Positions 32,404 to 47,760 of a stretch of DNA of 64,000 nucleotides are shown piece by piece. The notes below the pieces were generated by a model. That model did no database searches. It was not told the DNA's origin and saw nothing but the letters and a program-made list of their open reading frames with translations. The first letter of the stretch is position 1; every line of letters begins with the position of its first letter. This stretch comes from Rhea pennata (lineage: Eukaryota; Chordata; Aves; Rheiformes; Rheidae). Position numbers and translations under genes: made by a program. The stretch is from NCBI RefSeq assembly GCF_028389875.1, contig NC_084682.1, positions 1,932,001 to 1,996,000 on the forward strand, read 5' to 3'.

Positions 32404-33060
32404 GGAAGGGGTGGTACTGGGCTGTGCCCCCCTGCTTCCTAAGCCTCCCCTCTGCCCTGATCTGGGGAGGGGTGGGTGCTGGGCTGTGCCTCTCCCTCTT
32501 CCCAAGGCTCTCCCTTAACCTCATTGGGGAAGGGGTGGTGCTGGGCTGCTCTTCCCAAGGCCCTTCCCAGTCGAGTAAGGGGTGGTGCTGGGCTGTGACC
32601 CCTCTCTTCCCAAGGCCCCTCCTGCCCTGATCAGGGAAGGGGTGGTTGCAGGACTGTGCCCCCTCTTCCCAAAGCCACCCCCTACTTTCATCAGGAAAGG
32701 GGTGGGTAGTAAGCTGTGCCCCCCCCCCTTTTCCCAAGGCCCTGCCCTGATTGGGGAAGGGCTGATGCTGGGCTGTGCTTCCCTCTCTTCCTAAGCCCCC
32801 CTTTTCACCTCCTCTGGGGAAAGGATGGGTGCTGGGCTGTGCCTCACGCCCAAGGCTCATTATGCCTGGAGGTTGTGGGGGGGCTGTGCACTTCTCTCTC
32901 CCCCAAGGCCCTATCCTGCCCTGAGCTGTTTGAAAGGGTGGTTGCTAGGGCTGTACCCACCCTGGCTTTACCCTGCCCTGAGAGGGTGGGTTGGGTGCTG
33001 GAGCTGTGCTTCTGCTGCTCTGGAGTGGTTGCTGGGGCTGTGCCCTCTCACCATAGAGGG
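32404..33060 (+). repeat. intronic minisatellite, unit about 60 bp, about 12 copies
   Basis: A unit beginning GGGAAGGGGTGGTGCTGGGC and continuing through a pyrimidine tract to CTTCCCAAGGCCC repeats with periods of 61, 63, 47, 60, 60, 60 and 63 bases, then more loosely to 33,060. It lies in DYNLL2 intron 1, starting 376 bases past the donor. Copies are diverged, so the array is not recent. Confidence 0.85.
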
Positions 33061-35484
33061 CTGGGCTTGAGTGGCGAGACCCTGAGGGCTGACCATGGTT
33101 TATGATTCAGGTATCAGGTGTGTATATAGTGGTGCTGGGCAGCCTTGCAGGGGGAGCCCTTCTAACAGCGTGGGGGCTGTGGGTCAGCATGAGGGGTGGC
33201 ATGTAGGAGCTGAGCCCCAGCAGATGCAAGGACCCTCCCTCCAGCAGTGTGGCTGGCTGCAGGCTGGGCTGGCCTATGAAGGCTGCTCTGCCCTGGAGCA
33301 GTGCAGTGCTGGAGAGGGCAGGCTAGCCAGCATTTGCAGCTCTAGTGAAGGATAATTGTTTTTCTCCTATGATACTGTTAGCCCTTGGTAACATGGGCCT
33401 GCATTGAAATGCTTCTAGCCTAAACAACAAAGAAGGAAAATGTTTTCTGCAGGTTACTTGATGTCTAGTTATGTAATGGTAAATGCCCTCTGAACTAGTG
33501 TGTAGCAGGGGCGTGTAAAGGCCTTATGTGCTTGAAAGGTCAGATGCCATCTTCTCTTCCTAATGAGGCTTTCCTAGAAAAAATGACCCTAAAGTGAATT
33601 TCTGTTGCTTTCCTTTTCCTGTGTGCTGGACCTCAAGAAGATTTTTTTTTTTCCCCAAAGGAAACCAGTCTTCTGGGTAGCGAATCCAAATCCAAAGGCA
33701 GTCGATTTGGCTTCTTAGCTATATTTTGCCCTGTCAGAGTTGTTCCTGGGCCATAGGCTACAACCCACTGGCTTAAATGACAGCACACAAGGAAACTGGC
33801 TGGAAATGTTTTCTTCAGAGCTGTGATAGAGGCATGTGCTCTCTACTGACATTTGAGCTCAGTTTCTGTTATTCTTCCTGATGTTGTTAATGTATGCTAA
33901 TAGCAGTGCTCTATTAAACATTGTATCTAAAATGTATAAATTAAGGTTGCAATTGAAGTCTTCAACTACAGGCAGAGTAAAGAATTGAAGTATTGTAATC
34001 ATAGGGTTGCAATTATGTAACTGGATTCTCTTTCTCTCTGGTTAGCAGGCTCATTTAATTGCTGTAACAAAGCTACTCCTTCAGTTTTCTGGGACTGTTC
34101 CAGGAAGCAATCATTACAGCAGATTTTCTCCACTCCCCAGTGGAGCTAAAAATGTGTAGTTCCACTACTTCAAAACATCTCTGGTAGTATAGCTCAAGAC
34201 TTGCAGCATTGTAGAAAAGTTTAGTAAACTTAATGGTGTTCTCCAAGCTTAATTGGATGCATTCTTTGCCATTGAGAGGCTTATTTTCACAGTTTTAATG
34301 TATTCTAGTAAGTACTGCTGCCAAGGTGACCAGCCATGGTCCTCCTCAGCACAGACGTTCACCTGATCAGTCTCCCACATAACATATGCCTTGTTGTGGG
34401 TGTGGTTTGGGAGCAGTGGGCCGGGTGTCCTGTGTGGGTATTGAAGTACACTGGCCAGCAGTAGGACTGTACAGTGCTGCTTTGCTAGTGCAAGAATTTG
34501 GGACCTTTGCTTGAAGAAAGACAGCAGGGCTGGGATTGCAAAAAAACTTTGTAGCAACATGAACTGCATAGGAAACTTCCCAATGCTGGATGCCTCCCTG
34601 AAAAGATCATGGAAGACCTACATGTAAACAGCTCCACACTGACTAGTACAAAACACCTTAACCTCCTTCACCTTGTAAGGTAGTTAAGAAACCAGGAAGT
34701 GGCACATTTGAGCTAAGCATTTAAGGGACATGTAGTACTGGTGTGCTGGTTTCCAGAACCTATATTGTGGCTCACAGGCAAAGGGAGGAAAACTGGAGGC
34801 CATTTTCTAGGGCCCTGGCTGTGCCAGCTCTGCAGTTGGGCTTGCTTCCCCTTGCCTATGTTCCTAGGCTGCAGTGTGATGTTAACCTGTTCCTGACTTA
34901 GTCCTGCTTTGTTCCATTTGAACAGCTGAAGTCTAGATTTCAGTGGTAAGCCAGTGGTGAGGTGAGGGAATGTGAGGCTGCATGTGAAGAACTCTCATTC
35001 TAGGCTGAACTAGCAACAGTGACTGTAACTTAGTGTGGGGAAAAATAACAGCATTGCTGGTGCTTAACATGCTTTCTGAGCCTTGATCTTGGAGACAGGC
35101 AGTCTGGGATCTCTTGGTTGCAAGGCTTTGAGCAGATGAGGCTGGAAGATGAACTTGACCCTTGTTGATATATAGGAGGGCTGTGTCTCTCTGCAGATTT
35201 TGTCTCCTCCCACATGGTAAGCTTTTTCTGCATGTATTTAATGCAGGTGGTGGTGCTGGACTATCTCTGGCCTAATCTCCAGACTGCTAATGCTCAGTGT
35301 TTCAGCTGTAAGGGGAATCCTCATCTGGGACTACTGTAGGCTACCCTAATAACCTCAATTAAAGTGCAATAGGGTTTTTGTAGTACTAGCTTGTGACACA
35401 GCCTGCTCTAGAAAGGATAGCCTCTGATGCACTGGAGGACTCCTCTCTTGGGAAGGGATTAAAGGAATCTATGTTTTGCTTTAG
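33061..35484 (+). other. DYNLL2: DYNLL2 intron 1, remainder
   Basis: Ordinary intron sequence ending in the acceptor TTGCTTTAG at 35,476-35,484. No other gene or recognisable repeat was seen. Confidence 0.6.
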
Positions 35485-35491
35485 GGTCACA

Positions 35492-37490
<1,999 letters not shown>

Positions 37491-38720
37491 GAAGTAAGAG
37501 CAAGTGAAATTTGGACTGTAATGCACTGATGGCTGAAGCCACGACTCCCTTTAACATGGCTATGCCGCTGCATGGACTGTATACTATATTTAATGTGTAT
37601 ATGTTGCAGTAAAAATCTACTTCTGTTTAGTTGCCTGGGAAGAAGGCGGCGTTTTTTGTTACTGCTTTTTTTTTTGGTTGTATTGCACTAGGAAAACCTG
37701 TAAATGCTTAAACAATGGCCTTTATGTGGGAAGAAATAAAACTATTCCACAACAGTTCCCTCAGTGGTAATTCCTTCTTTGAGGCTGGGAAAACTTCTTT
37801 GGGCAGGCCAAAAAAGACCCTGTTGACTTCCTTATCAAGTTCTATTAGACTGTTACTCTTGAAATGAGGAGCAATGCCAGTGTGAGCCTCTACCCACCCT
37901 GCAGACTGTAGAGAGCTGGCTCTCCCAGTAACCTCAATGCAGGTACTTAGACCATCCCTGAAAGTTGGTAGGGTGGCTCTTGTTAATGGGATTTTTTCAT
38001 CCAAAGGTTGAACTCCACCTCAGACTGTGATTAAAACAGACTTGCAGCTGGCACCCTCAGTGTTCTTTTTCAGTGCCCATCACTATTTTTTGGCTCTGAA
38101 ACATACTGAGCTAGACTTGCAAGCAACTTGGCCTGGTCTAGAAGACTTCAACAAATATCCTCTTGAGTTGCTGGTGTGGAGCAGAAAGCAGCATGCTGTG
38201 GCTGAAGTCTTTAGACCTTGCTGCTAAGATCTAAGACTGGCCATGTGGGCCATCCCCCAAATGGACTAGGCTATCAAATTGGTGACTATTGACAACAGCT
38301 TTATTTGGCATATTCTTAGCCAGTTGTCTCAACACTGCCTTAACTTGATGTTCTCCTTAAAGCAAGCTAGTCATGTGGAAGATTTGTAAGTGGCCACTGT
38401 CTCCTCTTCTATTTTCTGTAGCTGATAAGCTATTTCTGGAGGATTGTCCTCCATGTTCTGATATCTGCTTTTGTTCTTAAAGCACAGTACCAAGAAGTTA
38501 AATTTACATGTGATGTTTGTGAAGGAAACTCATGTGACATCTGCTTCAAAGGCAGAGAAAATGTTTTGGTCTCCAATAGATTCAGCAGTGATGTTGTCTT
38601 AGTATGTACTGATTCTTGGATTAAACTGCAGGAAGTCTTTTATTTTATCTGGGTGGAAGAAATCCTGAAGGACAAAAATGCTATGTGATGACTAAATAAA
38701 TGTCTGGTGCTTGCAGTAAG
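37491..38720 (+). other. DYNLL2: DYNLL2 3' UTR with two candidate poly(A) signals
   Basis: AATAAA occurs at 37,735-37,740 and again at 38,695-38,700; the second is followed by a GT-rich stretch (TGTCTGGTGCTTG). Use of both would give UTRs of about 270 bases and 1.2 kb. Which is used cannot be decided here, and still longer forms are possible. Confidence 0.55.
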
Positions 38721-41700
38721 GTCTATTTATTGGTTTGTTAACTAATACATAGACAATCATTTGGCTGGTGAGCCTCACTCGCATCTCTGGGATGAACTTG
38801 GGGAGGTGTTAGTAACAAGCCATTGCTTTTAATCACTGCTGGGGGGGAAGGGCAGAGTGAGAGAGCTATTCATTGTGAAATGACCTGATGACCCAGGTTG
38901 ACTACTTCCTGAAGTAAAAGTCCTTGTCTCTGTGCAAAATCCAAAGTATGCCTAATTTTGTAATATTGATAGAATCATGTTGTACCTAGAAAGAATGTAG
39001 CTGTCATAACTTCATGTTGATGGAAATGTCTGCACTGGGGGTAATGTGCCTTGGACTGTCTGGGGCACCCTTGTAGTCTTGTCTATTCAGAACTCTACTC
39101 TTGATCTGAAAGGAGAATGTTTTGGGTTTGTTTTGTTGTTTTGTTTTTTTTTTTTTCTAAGCATGAGTCTAATGTGAACCTGTTCACAGTCTGTGGAGCA
39201 AGATGTGCTCCCTTCATAACTGCAATGGCTCAAATACCATTTATTTTTTTTTCAAACATTAAAAGTGAATTGACACATTTCAACAGTCTCTAGTTTCTTC
39301 ATTGCTAGCTGTCCAAAGCCAAAAATCACATTTGTTCAAAGTGAGCTGCAAGTTGTCTGGCCTGGAAGATGCTGATGATCCAAAGGAGGCAGGTTACTAG
39401 AGGGGGAGAAACTCAAACTGTGCTGGTGCTGACCTCTAGCTTGGCTCAAACACCAAACCAGAAGGAAGGATCCTGGGTGAGTGTTATCCTTCTGCAGCCC
39501 TAATAGGGTGCTTTTGTGCCAGGTAACCTAGATATGAAGGCATTAGGGCTAGCCTCTTAATGACTTTAGGAAAACCCAGTAGTATAGCAGCTAAGGTCAT
39601 GGCTTTTTTATGCTCACAGGTGTCCTTTCATGCTTCCTCCCTGAGCTTAGTTTAAAGAAAAAAAAAAAAAAAAGATCTGAAACAGTTTCTAGTTGCCTGG
39701 AGTTGTGTTTAATTACCCCCCCACAAACATACACATCTCCCCCCAGAGAGGTGAACTTGTTCTTAAACCAACCCCCTTGGGTCTCTAGCTTGCTATTGAT
39801 CCAACTTTGCTGTGGGTTTGTAGCTGTTCTGATATTCTGGAAAAGCTGCTGTGGGCTCTTAACTGTGGTGGTGCAATAACCATGCTGCAGGACAGCAACA
39901 TTTCAGCATGGGAAATAAGGGGTAACTGAGCTGTAGACAAAAGCATGAGAATATCAAGCAGGTATAAGAGGAGCTGACTCCTAAGTTGGCTGTGTGTAAC
40001 AAAACCATAGTACTACTAATCTAGCTTGCACCTTACAATGTTAAAAAGCAGAGGTGGTTTCTACTTTGGGAGGAGCTGGGAGTGACACTCTTCCTCCACT
40101 CCTCCCGGAATAGTCACAGCAAACCTTTTGGCTGGAAGTGTAGTTTCATGGCTTAAGATACAGCCATGCTGCACTGAGGTGCTGCATTCCTGGCATGGCA
40201 AGTCTGATTTAACTCTACTGCTCCTTGGAAAACGTTCGCAGCCTCTGTGTCTGGAGTCGTTGAGCCCTCCTAGTGCACAGTGGATCTTGGTCAAAACAGG
40301 TGATGCAATAAACTGGCTCACAAATATCGGGTGGAGCATGGGAGGCTGCTAATCCAAATATGAGAGGAAAAAAGACTTTTCTACTGTTAGTTCTGCTTGA
40401 AACCACTCATTTTAATAATGTATAGTTATATCCAGTGATTTTAGTGCTGGTGTAAATCCATTTGGAGCAGGGAGTGGAGAGCCTGCTGGTGGCTGGAGGG
40501 ACTGCATTCTCTGGAACCATTTCAGGCAAGTAGAAAGTGGGTTTGTTGCTTTCCTAGATATATCATTGCAGCAGCAGTCTGTGCTTCAGGCTAAAGAAAA
40601 AGACTAGCTCACACCTTTAGCAATTAGGCAGTGAAACTGAGCCCTGCTCACCTCCCTGTAACCTATGCAATGGACACCAGTCCTTTGTGTCTTCAGCCAT
40701 CCTTCTAAATGATTTATTGTGTAGTGCAGGAGATCTGGAGGTTACAAATAGCCTAACGTTAAGCAGCAGTTCCCCCTGCGTGGCTGCAAACAGGGTGAGA
40801 CTACGTGGAGCTTTCTGTCCCTGCTGCCTTCCCAGAGCGCTCCCCAGCAGCTCTCTGACAGAGATTTTGGCTTTGACTTTTTCCATTGCCAGGCTGTGCT
40901 TTTGTCTCTAATTTCCACCACACGCAGGTGTTCTGCATTAGGACTTGGAAAGTTAACTGTTTCCCTGCCGAAGAGGTTAACAAAGTCCCCAGGACTGCTG
41001 CTCAGCTTCAATGGAAGCATGAAACTGTTTTGAAACATCTGGATCTGGCAGACCGAATGGAAGGTATGTATCTGTGGGAGAAACAGCTGGAGAAAGAAAC
41101 TGCTTCCAGATGTTTTCAGGCAAAAGTGCTATTTAAATGTAAATTCAATATACTCTTACTGTCCTGTTTTACCAGCGTTCTGAAATGTTTAATTGAAGCG
41201 AAGTCCAAGATGCTGGGTGCTGTTTTTGAATAGGGGTTTAGACGGAGGATGATGTTTAGCGACGTGCATGTTCATTTGCTACGGTTAATAGTGCGGTTCA
41301 TGATTGGGGGGAACATTACATTATTTTCTCTTTTACAAGCTGTTATTCAATTCTTCACGTACAATATTTCTTCCAGATGTGGCTTTATAAAAGCAAAGTT
41401 TTGTGAAACTGGAGAGTGTGTAGTCTGGTTTTGGTAGCTTTGCTGCATGTGTGTAATTATTAGTCATTATCTAGAGTTCCTTTTTCTGTGGAGGGAACAT
41501 GGGGTAAAGCAATGGGAGAAGATGTGTTTGCCAGCTTGCTCCCTGCCTCACTGGCATGATATTCTGTTTCCTCTATGGCTACCTGTGGCTTAGAGAAGGG
41601 ACACAGCAACTGCAAGATCCTCCTGGTGCTGGGCAATGCTGAATGTGGACTGGCATTGCAGCCTAGGGCACCAGGGCTTCATGTCAGTCAGTGCTCTCCC

Positions 41701-44700
41701 TTACTTCTGCGCAGCATAGTAGCTACGTGGCACGACTATTTGCAGTGTTAATCTTTTCCAAGCATGTGGAGGGAGTATTCATCTCTGGTAGACCCAGTAC
41801 CCAAAGGACATGTTCCTTTTCACAGTGATTTTGCAGGAGATTTGAGATGAAAAGAGGAAACATGGAAAGCATTTTTATCTTGCTTTCAGTCTCTGATTGG
41901 TAAATCCTAAGGAAGCCAGTGCCACTTTGTGAAGGAAGCAGGGCTGTATCGTCCCTGCCCACCCGAGGCTTCCCTGGTCTTTGTTCTATTTATTGTGCGA
42001 TGATTCTGACACCTTTACCCAGACTGTGACTCATAGCAACAGTGCCTGTGGTTCTCTGAGCACTGTATAGATACAGGAGCAGAGGAGCCAACTATGTTTA
42101 TAAAAAGATGATCAGATGTTTCCTCCCTTAGGGCAGTGTCTAGCTGAGGCTGAGTAATAACTCATCACCAATGAGACAAATAACTGCTTATCATCAGGGC
42201 AGTGGCTTCATCAGCCCATCCTGTTTGCGACCCCAACCACGATGCTTATCTGAGGGCTGCCCTGTGTGAGCACTGATGGTCTCGGGAGCGGTGTCTCAGT
42301 GTCAAGCACAGGAAGAGGAACGAGGGAGCACCTCACCTCTCCTTACCTCCACAGAAGTCCTGTTACAGGGCATAACAGCAGAGCGGGGAATTGCAGCGAA
42401 GCTGCCTATTGCTGTGCTGGAGAGCTGGGGTTTCCTCGGCACAGTTAAATGTTGCAATAGGGAGAGCAGAGGAGTATAAGGACTGCTGTAAAAGCAGAAC
42501 ACAGTCTAGACTATGTCTTAAAATTCAGTCAGGCCTGCATCAACCCCTATGTCCAGATTGCCCTAGGCAGCCTCCAGATGGATTTTGCTTGTGTTTTTTT
42601 TTTTTTTTTTCTTTTTTGGATCTAGCTTCCTTGTTGTGTTAAACTGCCTCAGACTCATGCTCTCTTTAGCCTGGAGGGACCAACCCAGAAAGGATCATTC
42701 TGTCCACTCCTGATGTCTGCTGGCCACTGCTGCGGATAGGGGCTTGCTGGGCTCCTCTTCTGGTCCCCTGGCTCTTCCCTTGCAGGAAGCCTGCAGCCAG
42801 GAGTGGTAGATGCAACTTGAGGGAAAGCAACAGCAGGCTCTGCTCCACTACCTGGCAGGATCTGGCCCTGGATTAAGCTTAAAGGACAGTTTTATCAGGC
42901 CCTGATATTGCTCATTTTCTCTTGACTATGGAAGGAGGCTGTTTTAGTGGCTTTGTGCTCCTTGTCTTTTTGTCCTTAAAGCAAAGGCACCGGAGCTCTC
43001 TGTGGCCTGATGGAAAAATCTATAATGGGCCAGCACTCAGTGTGCAACACTGTGTGCTGCAAAGGCACTCTGAGAGCGCCGCAGGGGCTGTGGACGCCTA
43101 GGGGGAAGAGCCACGCTCCCAGGCGTGCCCTGCCTCGGCGTGCTCCTGCCTCTTCTGCCTGCCTGGCGGTGAAGCCGGCCTTGCCTGCAGGTGGTGGTTA
43201 GGAACGGGTGCTGCGGGGCAGCGGAGAGCAGGGCCAGCTCCCATTCTCTGGCCACAGCAGGCCTTGCTGGACCTGGGACGCTTGCAGTCCTGGCCGGAGG
43301 CTTTCCTCAGCCAGCTCCTGCTCAAACGCCGTTCTCCGGCACAGCCCTCCCCCCTCTGCCTGGTGCGATGGCATCTTTCCATTTCCTTTGTTCCCTTCCT
43401 TGCTTGCAATTCTCTGCTGATTTATGGCGGTTGCTCAGCAGTCTGACCGCAGCTCACCTGCCTGCGCAGGCCCAGCTGGGCTTCGTGTCCTCTCTCTAGG
43501 GCTGCAGGCTCGGAGGGGTGGCTTGGCCTCCCCTGGCTCCTGGCCAGCGGGATTTAAAGGAGAGATCCCAGCTGCCCTATGCAATAGGGTTCCTGACATT
43601 TAGACATGTGCATGGCCTTTTCTTTCTCCTTCCAGCCTGGGTGTGAATGAAGTGCTTTCAGTGGGAGGAGATAGCTGGGAACTATTCTCTTGCCTTGCAT
43701 TGGTTACAGCCCATAAAAATATCCAAGGAATTTGCCACAGTGGTCCCTTGCTCTCATTCAGCTTCAGTCAAAGCCGGCCTTTGTTCCCAGTGCCACAGCC
43801 AGCAAGCGTGACACGCGCGTTGTACAGGACTGGGATTCGCAAAGCTGGGTGCGTGCTCCTGCTTAGCACACTGATGTTTGCAACTGTGCAAGCAGCTTCC
43901 ACCCATTCTTGGGACAGAGGCAGAAACACTGGTACCATACTGTAAGGAAAGCTTTTTCTGCTGTCTGAGCACAGCACCAAGAGCAAAACCACTCCAGAAT
44001 CAAGAGCTAGGGAAGGAGGCCTCCCTGCTATGTTACCCCAAGCTAGAGGAGACTTCGAGCGCTAGTCCTTGCTTTGTGCAGGCCATACTCAGGGCTTGGA
44101 GGTGCCACTCACAGGTTCTCATTATGAATTTGCTGCAGAAGGATGGAGAAATGTGCCAGGAGCCAGGAGGTGTCTTTTGCGTTATGAAATCCTGCAGAAC
44201 AGACCCTCCTCTGTCGACATCTCTGGGCTGTTCTGCCTGGCCCTGCTGAGCACGGGCAAATACCGACGACCTGTCTTGCCCGCTTGGTGGGAAACTGTCC
44301 CCAAACTGGCACTGAACCGAAGGGTGAGCACAAATTCTCTGGACACCAGTCCAGGGTAAGCAGCATAAAAAGTCAGGACATAGTAAAAGGAGACAGTTCA
44401 CCCAGCAGTTTAGTGCATCATGATATATGCTGTATAAACAGAGCTTCAGCCTTGTACTTCCTAAGCTGGGTCAGAGGGATGGGAATCCCTCCTTACACAG
44501 ATATTTTGCTATGAGCAAGAGGTTAAGTGTTCAATTACAGACTTCTTGTTTAGTCTCGCACCCATCTTGCCTGGTTCCCCGGATGGCTGTACCGCCCTCC
44601 GGGTGTCTCCCGGAGGCAGGCTGAGCACCAGGCTGCTCCCGGCAGAAAAAGGACAGAGGGCTGACAAAACGCCAGCCACTCGCAGGATATGCCTCCGCTG

Positions 44701-46184
44701 CAGCCTTCATGCAAGCAGCTGGCACCCAGCCCAGAACATGGCTCTGGGGGAAAAAAAAAAAAAAAGAAAGAAAGAAAAAAAAAACGCTTTTTCTGTTTTT
44801 GAGGAAAGCCCCAAACCCTTGGACAAGGACAAAAACTTTTCCCAAATCCATTTTTTTTTTAAAAATCCTATTTTCCCCATGAGAAAAATATGACCTAGCA
44901 GAAAGTCCCTGACCTGCTCTGCTTCTCTGTAGCCTATTGATCAGGATGGATGGGGTAAATTTAGACCTATAATTCCTAAATTGCAAAATGTCCCCTCTGA
45001 AACAGCAGCTTTCTGGGATGACTATGGGCTGGAGTGCGTATGGCCCCCTCCGAGCAGGGCCCCCCCATACGGGACCTGGGGGTCCCCTTGGCAGAGCCGC
45101 TCTGATGCCCCTGCCTCTCTGCATCCTGTAATTAGCACTACAGAAGAAAGCCGCTGGGTGACTCAGCAGGTGCTGGATGCCAGGCCAGTGCTTCAATAGC
45201 TATGACTGTCCTGCAGCAAGACTGACACATGCAATTCAAGCAGGAGCCTGGGCTGCCTTAAGGTACTGTGTTACTTAAATAATTTATAGAAAATCATTAA
45301 GCAATTAAATCTTGCAGATCTCTCATTATACATAAAGCAGCTTGAAGCCTGTGCAGTAAACAGGGCAATGCTTCCTGCTCTTTTTGGATGTTGTCTTGAA
45401 ATCTAGCTCCAATCCTTACTTCAGAATAACTATAATTATCTCTAATTGCCATTATTGTTTAACATTTTTAGCATTTGCAAGTGCAAACTGTTACAGTTTT
45501 CCATGCAGATACAATCAGCAGCCAGGGTTCACAATGAAAGCAATTAAAGTCTTGTGATTATTACAAGCCTACATGTCTATATAACAGCTTCAATCTGCAT
45601 AACTTGCCAAGACGTAGGCTAGAAACTCAGACAAATTTAGCATTTATTTAGTAACCCAGCAAAGCTACTACCTCGTGCTGTCTCTAATGATTTGCATCTA
45701 TGGCACTTTTTGGAAGGACAAGAGTGTTGAGGGGAGGAGAAAGAAAGCATTTTCTAGAATACAACCCTGGAGAATATAGCAAAGATAAAATTATGCACAT
45801 GAATTATGCATACGAATTATGATTTCATTCCTATTTTTGTTGGGATTAGCTCATGTTTGGTGTTCATCCCTGGCAGATTGCTAGCAGTTCGGCAGCTCTC
45901 AGAGCACTCTCTCCAAGTCCCAGCAGGTCACTGCAGCTTTTGGTCCTGTGTTCCCCTCAGTAGCTGAGAGCTACCAGTCTCCAGCAGCAGCAGCCACCTC
46001 AGGTGGGTTTCCAGATCTTCTTGGAAATCAAATCCACTGTTAGAGATGACAGCCTATGCTCTTTAATGGATTTCAGGTCTGGAGCAAACAATTTCCCTGT
46101 GCTGATTTATAGCACCTCTTCCAAAAACATGCAATAGATGAAAACTAATTTAGTTTTATAGACTGTGGGAAAATAGCCCAACTT

Positions 46185-46189
<5 letters not shown>

Positions 46190-46217
<28 letters not shown>
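46190..46217. repeat. T28 homopolymer
   Basis: Twenty-eight consecutive T. It could be the reverse-strand tail of a retroposed sequence, but the adjoining sequence was not recognised. Confidence 0.8.
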
Positions 46218-47564
46218 GAGATCTACCTAATAGGAACTGGATGCCCTCTTCCCTTAACAGTTTGAATTGGTTCTCAGTGAACTGGCTGTTCATGGCCTTT
46301 GGGCAGCCCTGTGAGATCAGACCCCAAAACAGCGGAGGCATTAGCAGGCTCGACAGCCTCAAACGGGACCCCGGGCAGCAGCCGATGCAGCGGTGGAAGG
46401 GCTCCTATGGGTACCAAGGGGAACACGGTGCCTGACTGATACCAACGGTGTTTCCAAAATTACTGCACCAGATTCACCTGCAGTTCCTAGCATGCAGTCA
46501 ATTTAGGCAATTTTAAATAAGTCTAGAAGTCCTTCAATGCCAAAATAACTTTGGAAATCTGGTGCTCCAGCTGAGGTTTTCAGTGAGGCTGGGTGATCTC
46601 CTCAGACCACAAGGTGTTCCCATTTGAAACAAAGTTTAACAGCCCTCTTTTATTTTGTTGCTTTCTGCCCGGAGAAGGAATTATCCCAGTTATCCAAATC
46701 AGTAGGGCATCTGTGGCCAGGAGGAGGGTCCAGGCCATGCTTCTGAACAAGGATGTGGTGCTTGGGAAACCAAGTGGCAGATCTGGTCCCGGGCAGACTC
46801 AGGGAGCCAGGACTGCAGGCAGCACTCGGGCCCCATCCTGGTGGTGCAGCATGCCACTGTGCAAGGCAAGGGTCTGCGGAGGCCCGTGGATGCTCTCCGC
46901 CTGCGCACTTCCCGGCCATCCCACATATTGTCTCCCACCCCACTGCTGCCACGGAGTAACATCCCTGAAAGCTCCAGCAGTTGCTTACATGGGAAAATGA
47001 GATTAGGAAAGTATTTCGAGTATCTGTGTCTGTCCTTCAGTGGAAAACAAGCCTGGAGCCAACAGTGTTTGTTCCATCAGCCAGGGCCCATAGCTTGGGA
47101 AAACAGAGCCGAAAAGCACAGCGGGAGACGATTGGCACTGGCGGAGATAGCGCTACCCACCAGCACTGAATGTGTGCGTGCTTCTGGAGACTTGTAAATA
47201 TTTAGCATAACCCAGGCAATTCACTGAATCTCCCTCTCTGAATATCCCAGGAATCAAATAACTCCGTGCACATGTTTCCAGGCATCCCTCCGCAGACACT
47301 GAGCCACGCTGGCCTCCCCGGGGCAGGTCCGCCTGGCCCACACGAGCACCAGGCTTCGCTGCCGGCACGTTTGTTTGTGGCGTCCATCCCCCTTAGCAAT
47401 CCCCTCGGGGAAGCAGAGATGCTGCCCTGTGGCTGGCCCTCACGCAGGCGTTCAGCCCCGGCGCGCCAGGAGCTCGGCGTGCGAGGGAGCGGTAAGCAGC
47501 ATGGCCTGGATTCGGCATGTCCGCTGCACCGGTGTCGGACTGCTTTGCGTCGCTGTGTCTGTGG

Positions 47565-47760
47565 AGTGAGCTCGCTCCTCAGTCCTGCGGCTTGCTTGCT
47601 CTCTAACCTGAACAAGTCACGCTCAGATCGTTGCAACTTGGTTTCTCCATCTGTAAAGCGATCCTGCTGCCGCCGTGCTCATGTCACTGGGCTGTGCAAT
47701 GCCCTTCGCTCCGTGCCAGGGATGCGAAGCGCTCCTTCGCAGGGGAGAAGGCAATACTCT
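47565..47760 (-). mobile_element. MIR-like ancient SINE relic
   Basis: 'CTCTAACCTGAACAAGTCAC', then 'TTGGTTTCTCCATCTGTAAA', matches the order of the reverse-complement landmarks of MIR-type SINEs. Diverged, with approximate boundaries. Confidence 0.5.
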
